Assembly: GCA_001643675.2 (NCBI GenBank)
Contig: LSRY02000026.1
Span: 977,501 to 1,041,500, forward strand
Direction of reading: 5' to 3'
Source of the DNA: Monocercomonoides exilis
Taxonomy: Eukaryota; Preaxostyla; Oxymonadida; Polymastigidae
Length of the DNA: 64,000 bases
The notes under the pieces are model-generated. The model ran no database searches. It was not told the DNA's origin and saw only the letters and a list, made by a program, of their open reading frames with translations. Both the position numbers and the translations under genes were made by a program. Positions 13,001 to 23,459 of this stretch are shown piece by piece (within the stretch, counting starts at the first letter, position 1; every line of letters starts with the position of its first letter).

Positions 13001-14209
13001 GAAGTGGAAAGAGAAGAAGAAAAAGCAGAAGGAGTAGAAAAACTCACAGGAGGAGTCAGAGACAGAGGAGGAGGAGAAAGTGGAGGAGAGAAAAGAGGAG
13101 GAGAAAGAGGAGGAGATAATGGAGGAGATAATGGAGGTGAGAGTGGTGGGGAAAAAGCAGATGAAGACAAAGAAAACAAAGAAGAAGAAGAAGAAGAAGA
13201 AGAAGAAGAAGAAGAAGAAGAAGAAGAAGAAGAAGAAGAAGAAGAAGAAGAAGAAGAAGAAGAAGAAGAAGAAGAAGAAGAAGAAGAAGAAGAAGAAGAA
13301 GACAATGAAAATGGAATAGAGGGAGGAAGATGAGACGAATGAGAAAGAGAAAATGGTGAAGAAGAATTTGAAGAAGAATGTGGCGTTTTTGGAAGTGTGT
13401 TGGAAGGGGAAGAAGATGGAGGAGATTTTGGCTGAGAAGGCTCGATAAGAAGCTGAAGAACAATTGGCTCTGAATTCTGCGATAAAGAAGAAAAGGAAGA
13501 GGAAGATGTTAAAGAAGAAGAAGAAGAAGAAGAGCCATCTGCCACTTTTTGCTGCGAAATATCAATTGGAGTGTCATCGTTCTTGATTGCTATCTTCATT
13601 GTTGCAAGTGTGCTGATAAAGGAGAAGAGGCAGCCTTTCAGTGAAGCTGAAGAAGAATCGAGAAAGCTGACAATTTGAGACAGGAGAGCATCGTTGCTGA
13701 ACGCTGTGATGAACAATGGATGAAGCATGGCTATTTACAGAGAAAGAGGAAAACAATTATTAAATTAAATAAATAAATAAATTTTGAATAAAAAATTTGA
13801 ATAATCGAAAAAGAAAATAAAACTTTTTTAATTTTCAAAAAAACAATAATTCGCAAAAACTCACAAAAATGCTACAAAATATAAAAAATTCCCTTTTTTC
13901 ATATTTTTTTTTTTTTTTTAAAATATTCGTTTGTTCTAAATCAGCATACGATTATTCTTTGCAACGCTGTTCATTTGGCTGATAAATCTCACAACCTCAT
14001 CCAAAAACTGTTTTTTTTCAGGTTTTTCATTCTCCTTCTGCAAACACAAAAGCAGCTGAACGATTATCTGGGAGATGTCTGTTACTTGCTTCGGAAGAGA
14101 AAAATGTGGCAGACAATTCAACAGAATGGAGAGGAACGAATGAAGCAAGACGATGTCTTCTTTGGAGATATCAAAAGGATTGCGTGTAACAGAAGAAGAA
14201 GAAGAGGAG

Positions 14210-14241
<32 letters not shown>

Positions 14242-15071
14242 AAAAGGGGAAGAAGAAGAAGCAGAAGCAGCAGCAGAAGAAGAAGTATTAAAGAGTGAGA
14301 ATCCACCTGACTTCGATGGCTTCAATGGAACATTGTTTGAATGAGATTTGCACTCATCATCTTCTTCTGCTAATTGTCTCATAAACAACTTCTGAATCTC
14401 TCCACATACACACTCAATCCCACTTTCACTGAAAAACAGGTTTCGAATTCTCATTTCTTCGCTTTCTTTCTCCTTTGCCCTCCGCTCTGCTTCTCTTATT
14501 TTGTGTGCTTTCTCTTCTTCTTCTTCTTCTTCTTCTTCTTCTTCTTCTTCTTCTTCTTCTTCTTCCTGTCTCCTCTTTTCTTCCTCTACTTTGGCTTCTC
14601 TGCTCTTTAGCGACTTATTCGCCTTGCTCCCTTTTACTGTCTTTGATTGGCTTTGCGTTTGATTAAGTGTTTTTCCCTTCGCTTTATAGATTTTTTCGCT
14701 ATCATCCTCTCTTTCTCCTTCTCTTTCTTTTTCATCGCAAACTTTTCCTTTCTTCCCCTCTTCTGCGTCTTCATCTCCTTCACCCGCAACGCCCAGCAGC
14801 TTTGCGAGAACAGCACAGACAGCATTTTTGATCTCATCGTCAGCCACACAAAGACACCGCAGCAGAATTCGCATGTGAATCGATATGACATGCACTTGGT
14901 TTGATAAAGGCTGCTCTTCGGAATCATCATCATCTTCTTTATCATTGTCATCATCATCATTGCTATCATTAGCATTTGATAAATTGAAAGAAGAAGAAGA
15001 AGAAGAAGAAGAAGAAGAAGAAGAAGAAGAAGAAGAAGAAGAAGAAGAAGAAGAAGAAGAAGAAGAAGAAG

Positions 15072-15102
<31 letters not shown>

Positions 15103-16102
15103 TTCTGGAGAAAGCTCACTTTCTTTCTGTGATTTGCCTTTCTCTCTGTTCTTTCTTTCCTTCCTTTGGCACAAAGTCGACTTTGTACTCACGCTTCCCT
15201 CATCTTTCGGAGCAAACCGCTCAATAATTTTCAAAATGAGTTTCTTCCACTTGCTCCACCCAGCTGCTGCAAAAGTTTCCTCTTTTTCTTCTTTGTTCTC
15301 ATTTTTGCCTTCTGCCATAGCTCCATCGCCGGCTCTTTCCCGATACCTTTTGGCTTCTCCTGATTCATCCGCTTTCTTGATTGCAAGTCGTATCAGCTCT
15401 CTTCCAATAATCATCTCGCCGACCACTCCTGTCTCATCCCTCTCCACAAAATTGAGGCACATTTCACCAATTGTGGCAGAGATCGCATCATTCCCATGCT
15501 CCATCATCACTTCCTTCACCACATCGAACAACGAGCCATCGCCAACAACTTTCAACGGAGAGGCTGAAATGGACAGCAGCAGAAAATTCCTCAGCAAAAT
15601 GATCACGACTTCTTTTTTGTATGTCGATCTAATCAAAACAATTAAAAACAAAAAATAATTTATTTAATATCTTTAAGAACGCAGGTTGATGATAGTCGTG
15701 AACCTGAGCAATCTGAGATTAATTTCAGCAAGTTTTTCCAAATTACTTTCCACGTTGTCAGATTTTATTTCGTTTTCAGCTTGGGAAAACACAATTTTCA
15801 ATTTTCAAATCTACTCAATAAATAAACCGTTAACAAAAAGATTCAAACAAACCAATAACATGTAAAGCCTCTGCAATCGTTTGAAACGCATGCTCCTCCT
15901 GCATCTCCATAAGTTCGTTTGCTGCTTCAAGAATTGCATTTATCTCTTCCAAGGAAAACGTATTTTTACTAAGTTCAAAAAATGTGTCCAAAAGCAGATT
16001 CTGCGCTTCGACATTCATCTTCCACTTTTTACAATATTCCATAAGTTGTAAATACAATTTTCTTTTTGATGAAGGATTTGTATCACTATAGCAGCCTTTC
16101 AC
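10034..16102 (-). CDS. Large multi-exon Ser-rich protein with alpha-helical repeat regions
   Basis: I model at least five minus-strand exons: about 15853-16102, 15681-15779, about 13947-15613, 11112-13730 and 10034-10895. Junctions that work in phase are GTTTGT...CCCAAG (exon 1/2), GTATGC...AAATAG (3/4) and GTTGTTT...CTGCAG (4/5); exon 2/3 is less certain and the 5' end is not fixed. The product is about 1,800 residues. It has Leu-rich helical stretches resembling ARM/HEAT repeats (for example ISATIGEMCLNFVERDE, ASTLLSLIDTASSS), an Asp/Glu- and Lys-rich linker, and several poly-Ser tracts encoded by TCT/TTC arrays (complement of the GAA runs near 13190, 14990, 14200 and 12850). No catalytic motif is seen. 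A scaffold role is a guess. The poly-Glu frames on the plus strand are shadows. Confidence 0.65.
13188..13303. repeat. (GAA)n microsatellite inside the Ser-rich gene
   Basis: About 39 uninterrupted GAA triplets; on the coding minus strand they give TCT/TTC repeats encoding a poly-Ser run. Confidence 0.95.
14989..15102. repeat. (GAA)n microsatellite inside the Ser-rich gene
   Basis: About 37 GAA triplets encoding a second long poly-Ser run on the minus strand. A shorter TTC array at about 14516-14565 encodes poly-Glu in the same protein. Confidence 0.95.
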
Positions 16103-17419
16103 CTTTTTGCTTCATGCAGAAAAAGTGAATTTTCACCAACAAAAAAAAAAAAGCATTCAACAATTCATTGATATTGAAATAAATAGAATATATGCGAAAA
16201 TTGGATAATTATTGCAAACAGCAGATTCAATAGCGATTCACGCTCATCATTCACATTTTCCGACATTTATGCAAATCTTAAAACTCTGGGTATAAAAAAC
16301 ATACCACGAAATCATTGCAAAATATCTATATATTAATAATAATCACACATGCAATTGTGCGAGCTCACTGCTAATTATTGTTTTTATTGAGAACAAAATG
16401 ATAAAAACAATTCTCAGAAATAATAAAATGGGTGGTTTAACGTTTGGATTATAAATAAACAAAATTTAAAAAAAAAATGAAATGAAGCATTATTGAATGT
16501 TGATTTTGTATTTATACCAAAATTGAAATTTTAATAGTTAATTTCAAAAAATTTTTTTCTTATTTTTTTTATAGAATGCCGAAACAAAGTGGGTTTGTTC
16601 CTCGGAAATTAGTCTTGAAACTTAACTTTTCTCACAATAAAGATATTCTTCCCTCCTGGTTATCACGGCTTTACCTCTGTGACTTGACAAAAAAAATAGA
16701 ATCAATGACAAAATGACTGACAAAATATTTATGATTTGTCAAAAAGGGTTATTTTTAACGATTTCACAATTCTTATTTGCAGAAATAATAAATGTGGGGA
16801 AAATATTTCACTTCATGCATTTTCATTGAAAAATTATGTACTTTTCATTGACTTTTTGAGATTAAAAAACACAATAAAATGTTTCCATTTTTTGACACTT
16901 GTGAAATACCACAATTCTTTATGTTTTGATTTCAACGAAACCTGTTTTCAGATATGAAAATCAGATTTATTTCAAAATCTGAGAAAGCGAAATAAAGTTA
17001 TGAGTGAAGCAGTTTTTTTGTGCTTTGTGCAAAAAAAGCTTGAAAGTCCGCATTTTCCCCCATTTGTGAATCGAAATACAACAATTCTTATTATTTTGAA
17101 AAGATCAAATTTTTAATTAAGATGATAAATTTCCCAACTTTCATTTTTTTGACAGAAAATGTCAATTGTAAAATATTTTTCTCACAATATGTCATATACC
17201 GTCACTGACAAAACAGAAAATGACTGATATTTCAGATGCTATCAACAAATCTTTTCCAAAGCTTTTTGGAAAGCTTTTAAAAGTTTTGGTAATTATTCGT
17301 ATAGTTTTGTTTCAATTAAAATAAATAAATAAATTTTTTTCTTTTCTTTTTGTATTTTTTATTTTATTCTTTTTTTTTTATTTGTTTATTTTGTAATAGA
17401 CAAATGATTTCAAAACGAG
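16103..17419. other. AT-rich spacer with no gene seen
   Basis: Very AT-rich, with stops in all frames. I found no tRNA-like or rRNA-like segment. A sharp rise in GC near 17400 marks the edge of the retroelement. Confidence 0.6.
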
Positions 17420-19184
17420 TCACGTCACTGAGGTATATATCACGGTATCTTGTGGCGGTGTTGAAAGAACCTGTGGATGAAAGTACAACCCCTGTCTCTA
17501 CTCCCTCCCTTTCTTGGGGTGTCTGCGGGGTGTCCTAGATCGGGTGTAAGATATTTCTTCGATCTTGATCTTTTGTCCTATTCTTCTCTCTCCGCGCCTC
17601 TTCCGATCAATATCAAGCTTTTTCTGTATGGAAGTCTGTATGCCCTCCGTCAACTCCATAATTCTGCAGGGAATTATGGGGTGTGTTTCCTCATTGTCGG
17701 GAAGTCGAGCTATTTCACTCTCATGCCGTAAACTCTAATTTCGAATAGGATATCGTTTCTTCGATCTCTTTGTCTTGCCTATCTCCACTTCTCCCCCAGC
17801 TTGTGAACTCTCTCCTGTGTATTCCTTAATTCCTGGTTTTGTCTTCTCATTTCTTATATCCTTTCTATCTCTGTCCTTCTCCGACTTGTCATCTTCTCCC
17901 GTAAGGGGTACTGGGCCGCCGATTGTCTCCAGGATCCATCTCGTGTCTTGAACTGGTTGCACGGTGTAATACTTCTGGGCTCCTCTAGAACCTGGCGCCC
18001 ATCTCGCATAAGCATTGATTGCTTTCCAATCTGCACCTTCTCGTTTTGCAAAGTGTGTGATCACTGCGTGTCTTATTGAGTACGCGGTGAAAGTTTCGGG
18101 TATTTCGTTCTCTCTCAAAATAGCCGTTAACTCTTCCTCAATTCTCTTCAAAATTGCAGGCCTGCTGCCTTCTATGTCGAACCAGATAAACTCTTCTTCA
18201 AAAGACGTCTTTGTTAACTCCATCCAACGTTGGAGCACTACTACTACATCGATACGTCGATTTTGGTGTTATTAATAATAACCTTAACCGTCTATCCCCC
18301 TGATGTTTTTGTTTGTACTTGTGTGAGTATTGTATTGTCCTTGAATATCGATGTCTCACTTCTCATTCTCTCCAGCTCAGCTGGCTCTAAAGTTGCAAAA
18401 ATAATAGTGAAGATGAGAGCTCTACTCTGGAGGATTTTTGGGTTTTCATATCGTAGGTTGTTTAAGCCTATTTTGGAATAATTGTGAGATCCCACATCGA
18501 TTTATATTGCTTGCCCCTTCTTGGCTTTTCTCCCACATAAGTCTTTAAAAATATTTCTATGTCTTTCACATCAATCTTAATCTCTCTGAATAGGTTAATA
18601 GAATCCAGTACTTTCCGTACTGTCTGATGAATCACTCCGTTTGAGAGGTTCGTATTCGAGAGTGTTTCGGTGAACTCTGCCATAATCCACTTGGCATCTC
18701 TGGTTGTGAGGGGGTCGGTATCATCCATTCTCTCTCTATCAAGAAATTGTTAAAATCTTCGCAGCGCTCTCCACGTATCTCTTTCACTCTTTTGATTTTT
18801 CAGTGTTGCTGCTGCTATATCCTTTGCTCCAACGTATTCTCCCCATGTTAAGAAGAGGTCCCTTCCTTGGATATTTTCCTCTCCAGCATAACGCTTATTA
18901 CCTCTCCTGGGGGTGATTTCCAGCCTTCCATTCTCATCTTCGCTCCCGGAATCATGCACTCTTGATAAGTCCCCAGGGTCTTTATCGAATGCCCAGGCTG
19001 CAGTGGCGGGGTCCAGGTCTGCCCCCGCCAGGCCGGCAGAATCAGAATCGTCAGTTCCCTCTAAGCTTTCTTCATCTTCTCTTTCAGCACCAGTCCAATG
19101 TTTCTCAGGAATGGGTTGTCTAGCACTATCTCGTCTCCTGGCATGTTTTTCTCTCTCTTCCTTCTCAGAGAGGATGGTCTCCAA
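17420..19184 (-). pseudogene. Tyrosine recombinase of the DIRS-like element
   Basis: The C-terminal catalytic part reads AYSIRHAVITHFAK (Arg-His box) and, 20 residues on, RWAPGSRGAQKYYT with the nucleophilic Tyr; Trp replaces the His often seen in the second box. The N-terminal core-binding-like region lies around 18480-19184 (ATLKNQKSERDTWRALRRF, then DAKWIMAEF). Two indels are needed to join the parts: near 18435, next to an A5 run, and near 18245, at a GTAGTAGTAG repeat. In-frame stops are TAA 18750, TAG 18468, TAA 18462, TAG 18292, TAG 17735 and TAG 17498, with a final TGA at 17420. After the TAG at 17735 the frame stays open for 78 Lys/Arg-rich codons, which argues that it was once coding. 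Confidence 0.8.
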
Positions 19185-20990
19185 GTACTTCCGCAGGGCA
19201 CCGGCGCAATCGGTCTTATAATTGTATCTAGTGTTCTCGGTGCGACTATTTGCAATATCTCTGCGACTTTCTCCACTCTTAGCGCATAGTCCGGCTTTCT
19301 CGCCATCCGGCTGAGTGCATCCGCTTCTATGTTCTGTTCTCCCGGGAGATGATCCGTCTGGATTGTCATGTCCAGGCTATTCAGTTTCTTCTCCAATGCT
19401 CTCAGTGTTGGAATGAGCGATGGCGCTCCCCTCTTCTTCTGTATTGTCCATCTCGTGGACATGTTGTCTGTCTTCAGACGAATATGATCTTCCTTCTGTT
19501 GTTGCAACCACTCTCCCTTTCTCTCTTGTTTCCTCAACACTGCTCTGGACTCCTTCTCGTTTATCGCTAACACACTCTCCTGGCGGGTCCAACTTCAGGG
19601 GAAGTGAATCTTCTCCTCTTTGTTTTCTTCCGGTATTGTTAACACTGCACCCCAACCCAGCTTTGACGCATATGTTGTTAGTTCTGCTGGTCTGTTCCTT
19701 CTCTTCAGACTCCTTGGTCTGTTCTCTAGTACGATCTTTCTCCAATGTGTTAATTCTCCCAGCATCATTGGGTTGGCTATTACCGTTCCCTTCCAGCCCC
19801 CGCGGGCTATTGCCTGCCTCAACACGTATTGCATACACTTCATTTACAAACTGGCAGGTGGGTGTTGTAGTCTCACAAAATTCAGCCTCCCGAGGAGTGC
19901 TGCTAAATCCCTCGTCTTCTGTCTCCTTCTCTTCTTTGCTAGTGCTATCCAAGTTCGCACGTCCTCCAGAAGCAGCACTCTCTTCCTCTCTTGGAGCTTC
20001 ACTTCCATCTTCTCTGAGTTCCACAACCATCCCAGAAACTCCACGCTCCTTGTGGGTTCCAACTTCATTTTCTCTTCCGATAGTATCCACCCCAGACTCC
20101 TCAGGAACTGGGCTATCTCCTGTGAGATCAATCTCAATGCATCCCTGTCTGGGTGCATGAGGAGTATGTCGTCCAGATATATCACTTGCTTCACATCCCA
20201 CTTTTCTCTGATATATGACGCTGCCCGGCTCATTATCTTCGTGAATACTATGGGCGCGTCTTTTGCTCCAAATGGCATCCCTACGGAAGCGTAGGCTTGG
20301 TTTTGAAAGCTGAAGCACAGATAGGGACTGAATTGTTCGTCCACTTTGACATGTTGGTTTGCACTCGATATGTCCAGAGTTGTCATCCAGTCGTTCTCCT
20401 CCAGGAGTTCAATTGCAGTCTACTGGGAATCCATCTTGAAGTGTTTTCCTTACACTTCCTCGTCTAGAGCTCTGCAATCCAGGATCTTTCTCCACTTTCC
20501 GTTCTTCTTTATCACCATGAATGTCGGGTTGAACCACTTCACCTCCGACTCTTGCACGGGTTTCACCACTTAGTCCTTTAATTCCTCCTCCAAGAGGTAT
20601 AAATAATTGTTTGTCATCTATGTCGTCCCCCGAAACTCATATCTGTGTTTTCTCTCCTCGAGTGAGATTGGGGACCGGGGACTTCTCCATCGAGCTCTTA
20701 TACCACGGCTAACTAGTTTGTCTCCCCCAATCTTCTTCCACTTGTTCAGCTTGTTCACTAGTCTCCCAGGAAGTGACTCCTTCAATGGTCCAATCGCCAC
20801 GCCCCTCTTCACTTCTGTCGTCCTGTGGCCATACTGGATCTGTGTATTCTCTTTTCCTTCGAGAGTATCTGGCATCGCTCTTTTCGACTCCCACTTTGAC
20901 TATTCTCAATTGGGAACTCGATATCAATCCCAGAAGCTCTCCCAACTATCTTCTCGTTCTCCTTCTCGTTCATCATCTCGCTTCTCTGTC
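19061..20990 (-). pseudogene. Reverse transcriptase - RNase H of the DIRS-like element
   Basis: One frame runs without indels for about 640 codons. RT hallmarks on the minus strand are WFNPTFMVIKKNGKWRK (fingers), TTLDISSANQHVKV (motif A, catalytic Asp in LDIS), SVGMPFGAKDAPIVF (motif B), VIYLDDILLM (motif C, YLDD) and VEFLGWLWN (motif E). RNase H follows with SKLGWGAVL, NEKESRAV, LKTDNMSTRW and HLPGEQNIEADALSR, the last containing the conserved Asp of the D-A-L-S-R box. In-frame stops are TGA 20924 and 20906, TAG 20900, 20618 and 20420, TAA 20570, 20450 and 19844, and TGA 19595; the frame ends at TAG 19061 or reads on. The TAG at 20420 falls where DIRS RTs usually carry Gln, after FKMDS. Confidence 0.85.
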
Positions 20991-22390
20991 CGTCACTCGG
21001 GGATATGCGGAGTCCTCATCTGTTCTCATTGTGTCTTGTTGAACATCTTTTATCGATATCTCTATCGCACGATCCCCTGTGGTTTCTCGTTCTCTCTCCT
21101 TTCTTTGGTCTAACGAGCTCAGAGTCTCTCTGATATTCACATGTTGTTTCGGAACTAACGTCTTTAATATCATCTCGCAATGAGCTGCGGTTTCTTGTCG
21201 AATGATCATTTCGCTGGAGCCTGACTGTCTCCTCTCTTTTTCGGTCTCGCGAATGAGCGCGACGACCTTCCCCCTCACTTCTCCTGTGCCCATTTGTTCA
21301 ATACAATAGACGTTCTCGTTGCTGTTCCTCCTTGTATTCTTTGGGGGACATACTGGCTGGGGGAAGGTGGACTATGATTGAGGCAAGTCTCCCAACGGAA
21401 GTTGGGGTATACTGAGCCTGAAACTGGGGCATTCACTTTTTTTCCCTGAAGTTCTTGAAGATCCCATCGAATTCACGTTTTGCAGCCGTCTGCATTCAAA
21501 TCCCCGTGTGCTCCTTCCCGAACTGAATATTCTCGGGGATCCACTTATGGCTGTTGTGGGCCCGAAACCTGTTGTGGAGTCGGGAGATGCACCGTATCCT
21601 GCTGCATCTCCCTCTGCTTGAAAAAAGCTAGTGCTCTCTACTAGTTTTCTCAGGTTCTCCGGCACTTCCTTAGCCATTCCTCCTTCTAAAAAGCCTTTCG
21701 CGCTCTCTCAGTTCGATTGGGATAGAAGCTTCAACAGGTTAAAAAGACTCATACAGTCTGCAATAAGCGCATAAGCTCAGAAAAATCCTCTCAGTCACTC
21801 TTTTTCTTTTTCCATGAGGTGAGCATTTCTTGATTCCTTCACCGTTAGTGAAGCAATCACTTTCGCTGATTCAAACCCCGATTCCAGGGCAGGATGGAGG
21901 AGTTCGATTGCTCGGCTTGCTTCTGGTGAGTCTCTTCTCCCCTTTGTTGTAATGGCTGTCCTGGGCAGCGCATTCCAATTTGTGTCTGTGTGTCCTGTAA
22001 AAAACTCTTTCTCACATTTAGAAATAAATGTATTTCGAATGTTATCATTTATCCTAATTGATCCAGCCTTTCAAAAGTCCATGAATCTTCTCAGCTCGCC
22101 AGCCTGTCAACGGTGTGTCAACCACTCCCTGGGAAAAATTCTTGCAAAGTCTTGTGTTCTTACCTTTTCTTCCTGCACTTCTTGCTCTTCCGAATCCCAG
22201 TCGCTCTCCTCTTCGTCCCCCAGTCTCTTCATTCGGCTTTATGTGCGACGTAATCTCTCACGCTTTCCTTGTTTCCGCTTCGCGATCAAATCATCAAAAT
22301 CTGCATCTGACTCCGACTCGCTCGATCCCGATCTGTTTCTTCTTCTTTGTCGTTATCTCTTCTATTTCTTCATTGGCAACATTCCCTTAG
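20973..22390 (-). pseudogene. Gag-like frame of the DIRS-like element
   Basis: A single minus-strand frame (codons starting at positions divisible by 3) runs from about 22390 to the TGA at 20973. It is broken by TAA at 22239, TGA at 22107, 22071, 21795, 21777 and 21708, and TAG at 21372. Each interrupted context reads well with Trp for TGA or Gln for TAA/TAG, for example ELRRFMDF-TGA-KAGSIRI. The predicted product starts with an acidic Ser/Asp-rich region and has a helical middle (ALIADCMSLFNLLKLL), then a Pro/Ser-rich stretch and a basic end. No zinc knuckle is seen. The assignment to Gag rests on position 5' of the RT only. Confidence 0.6.
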
Positions 22391-23459
22391 ATCCGGATTG
22401 AGTTTGCAATGTTTAGCTCCTAGCGTATTCTTCCATCACATTTTCCACTCTCCTTAGTCTCTGTATCGAATCAAATCCTCTGCCCTCGCCGTCGCTATTT
22501 GGCATTCCAACAGGATCTTGTATCGTCTACACTGCGGACTATGGAATGAAAGAAAGTTAATTTGTTAGCGAAGTTTGATCAAAAACCACTCATAATTTAA
22601 ATTAAAACTCATTATTGAGGAGCAAACCTGCTCCTTGTGTTTGTTGATTCGCTTTAATGAAAATTTCTTATTGAAATCCAATGTTTCAGCTAACCTATTT
22701 GGGTGATTTTTTTTGATATCATAAAAAATTCCGACGTTTGATCATAAAAAATTTTCATTAAGGGTGGGGTTAATTAGAAAATATTTCAGAAAAAATTTGC
22801 GAAAATATAGTTTAATATGTTGTTATTATTAATTATTTGTTGCTTTTAATTTGATTTTAATTGTTATTATTTCAAATATCGAGAAATAAAAATAATATCA
22901 AAAAAAAAATCGTAAATTCGATAAACCTAATAAAACAAAAGTTTACTGGTTGATAGAACATAAAAACAATAAAAACAATACATAATCAATCAGTTTTTAT
23001 TATAAAAATAAGTTTTTTGGTGTTATTGCAAAGAAAATTTCAAAATGATATTGAAGATCATAAAATATAAGTTGAAAATGAACAATTTTATACAACACAG
23101 ATGAAAAATATGATAACATAACAAGATATTCATCAGATATACAACAATTAGAAGTTGATATTAGCTTGGAAATAGATAATATTTTAAAGAAGTTATCTTA
23201 ACAAATTGATCAAAGTTAAAAAGAATTGAAAAGAAATAATGAATAAATGAAAAGAAATTCACAAAATTTCACTTTTTTCACTTTAAAAGCCTACAACTCT
23301 AATGATCTCATCTTTCTCATGCTCTGTCCTTCTTTTTGGCATTGCATAAGTTGCTCGGCGAACATTCAACTCAACTATTTTTCTGAATATGCTTCTCTGC
23401 GTAATTTCTTTTTCTTCGCAAATCACTTTGAAAGCTGGACAGATATATCACTAAGTTTG
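22391..23459. other. AT-rich spacer
   Basis: Composition falls back to very AT-rich from about 22550. Only short random frames are present, and I saw no motif. Confidence 0.6.

Larger units (their letters stand above)
17420..22390 (-). mobile_element. Decayed DIRS-like tyrosine-recombinase retrotransposon
   Basis: Read on the minus strand, this GC-richer island contains, in order, a gag-like frame, reverse transcriptase, an RNase H-like segment and a tyrosine recombinase, the order of DIRS-type elements. The RT and recombinase frames overlap around 18750-19180, also typical of DIRS elements. Frames are long but carry about 22 in-frame stops and two apparent indels, so this copy is inactive under the standard code. 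No terminal or split direct repeats could be recognised; the boundaries are set by the composition shift and the outermost coding signals. There is no DDE integrase or aspartic protease, consistent with a YR element. Confidence 0.85.

Noticed and set aside
12506-13333. Plus-strand poly-Glu protein of 275 codons
   Set aside because: It is antisense to a supported multi-exon gene and is open only because of GAA arrays.
17420-22390. LTR retrotransposon (Ty1/Ty3-like)
   Set aside because: No DDE integrase, protease or LTRs are seen; the recombinase with R-H...R...Y residues and the RT type point to a DIRS-like element.
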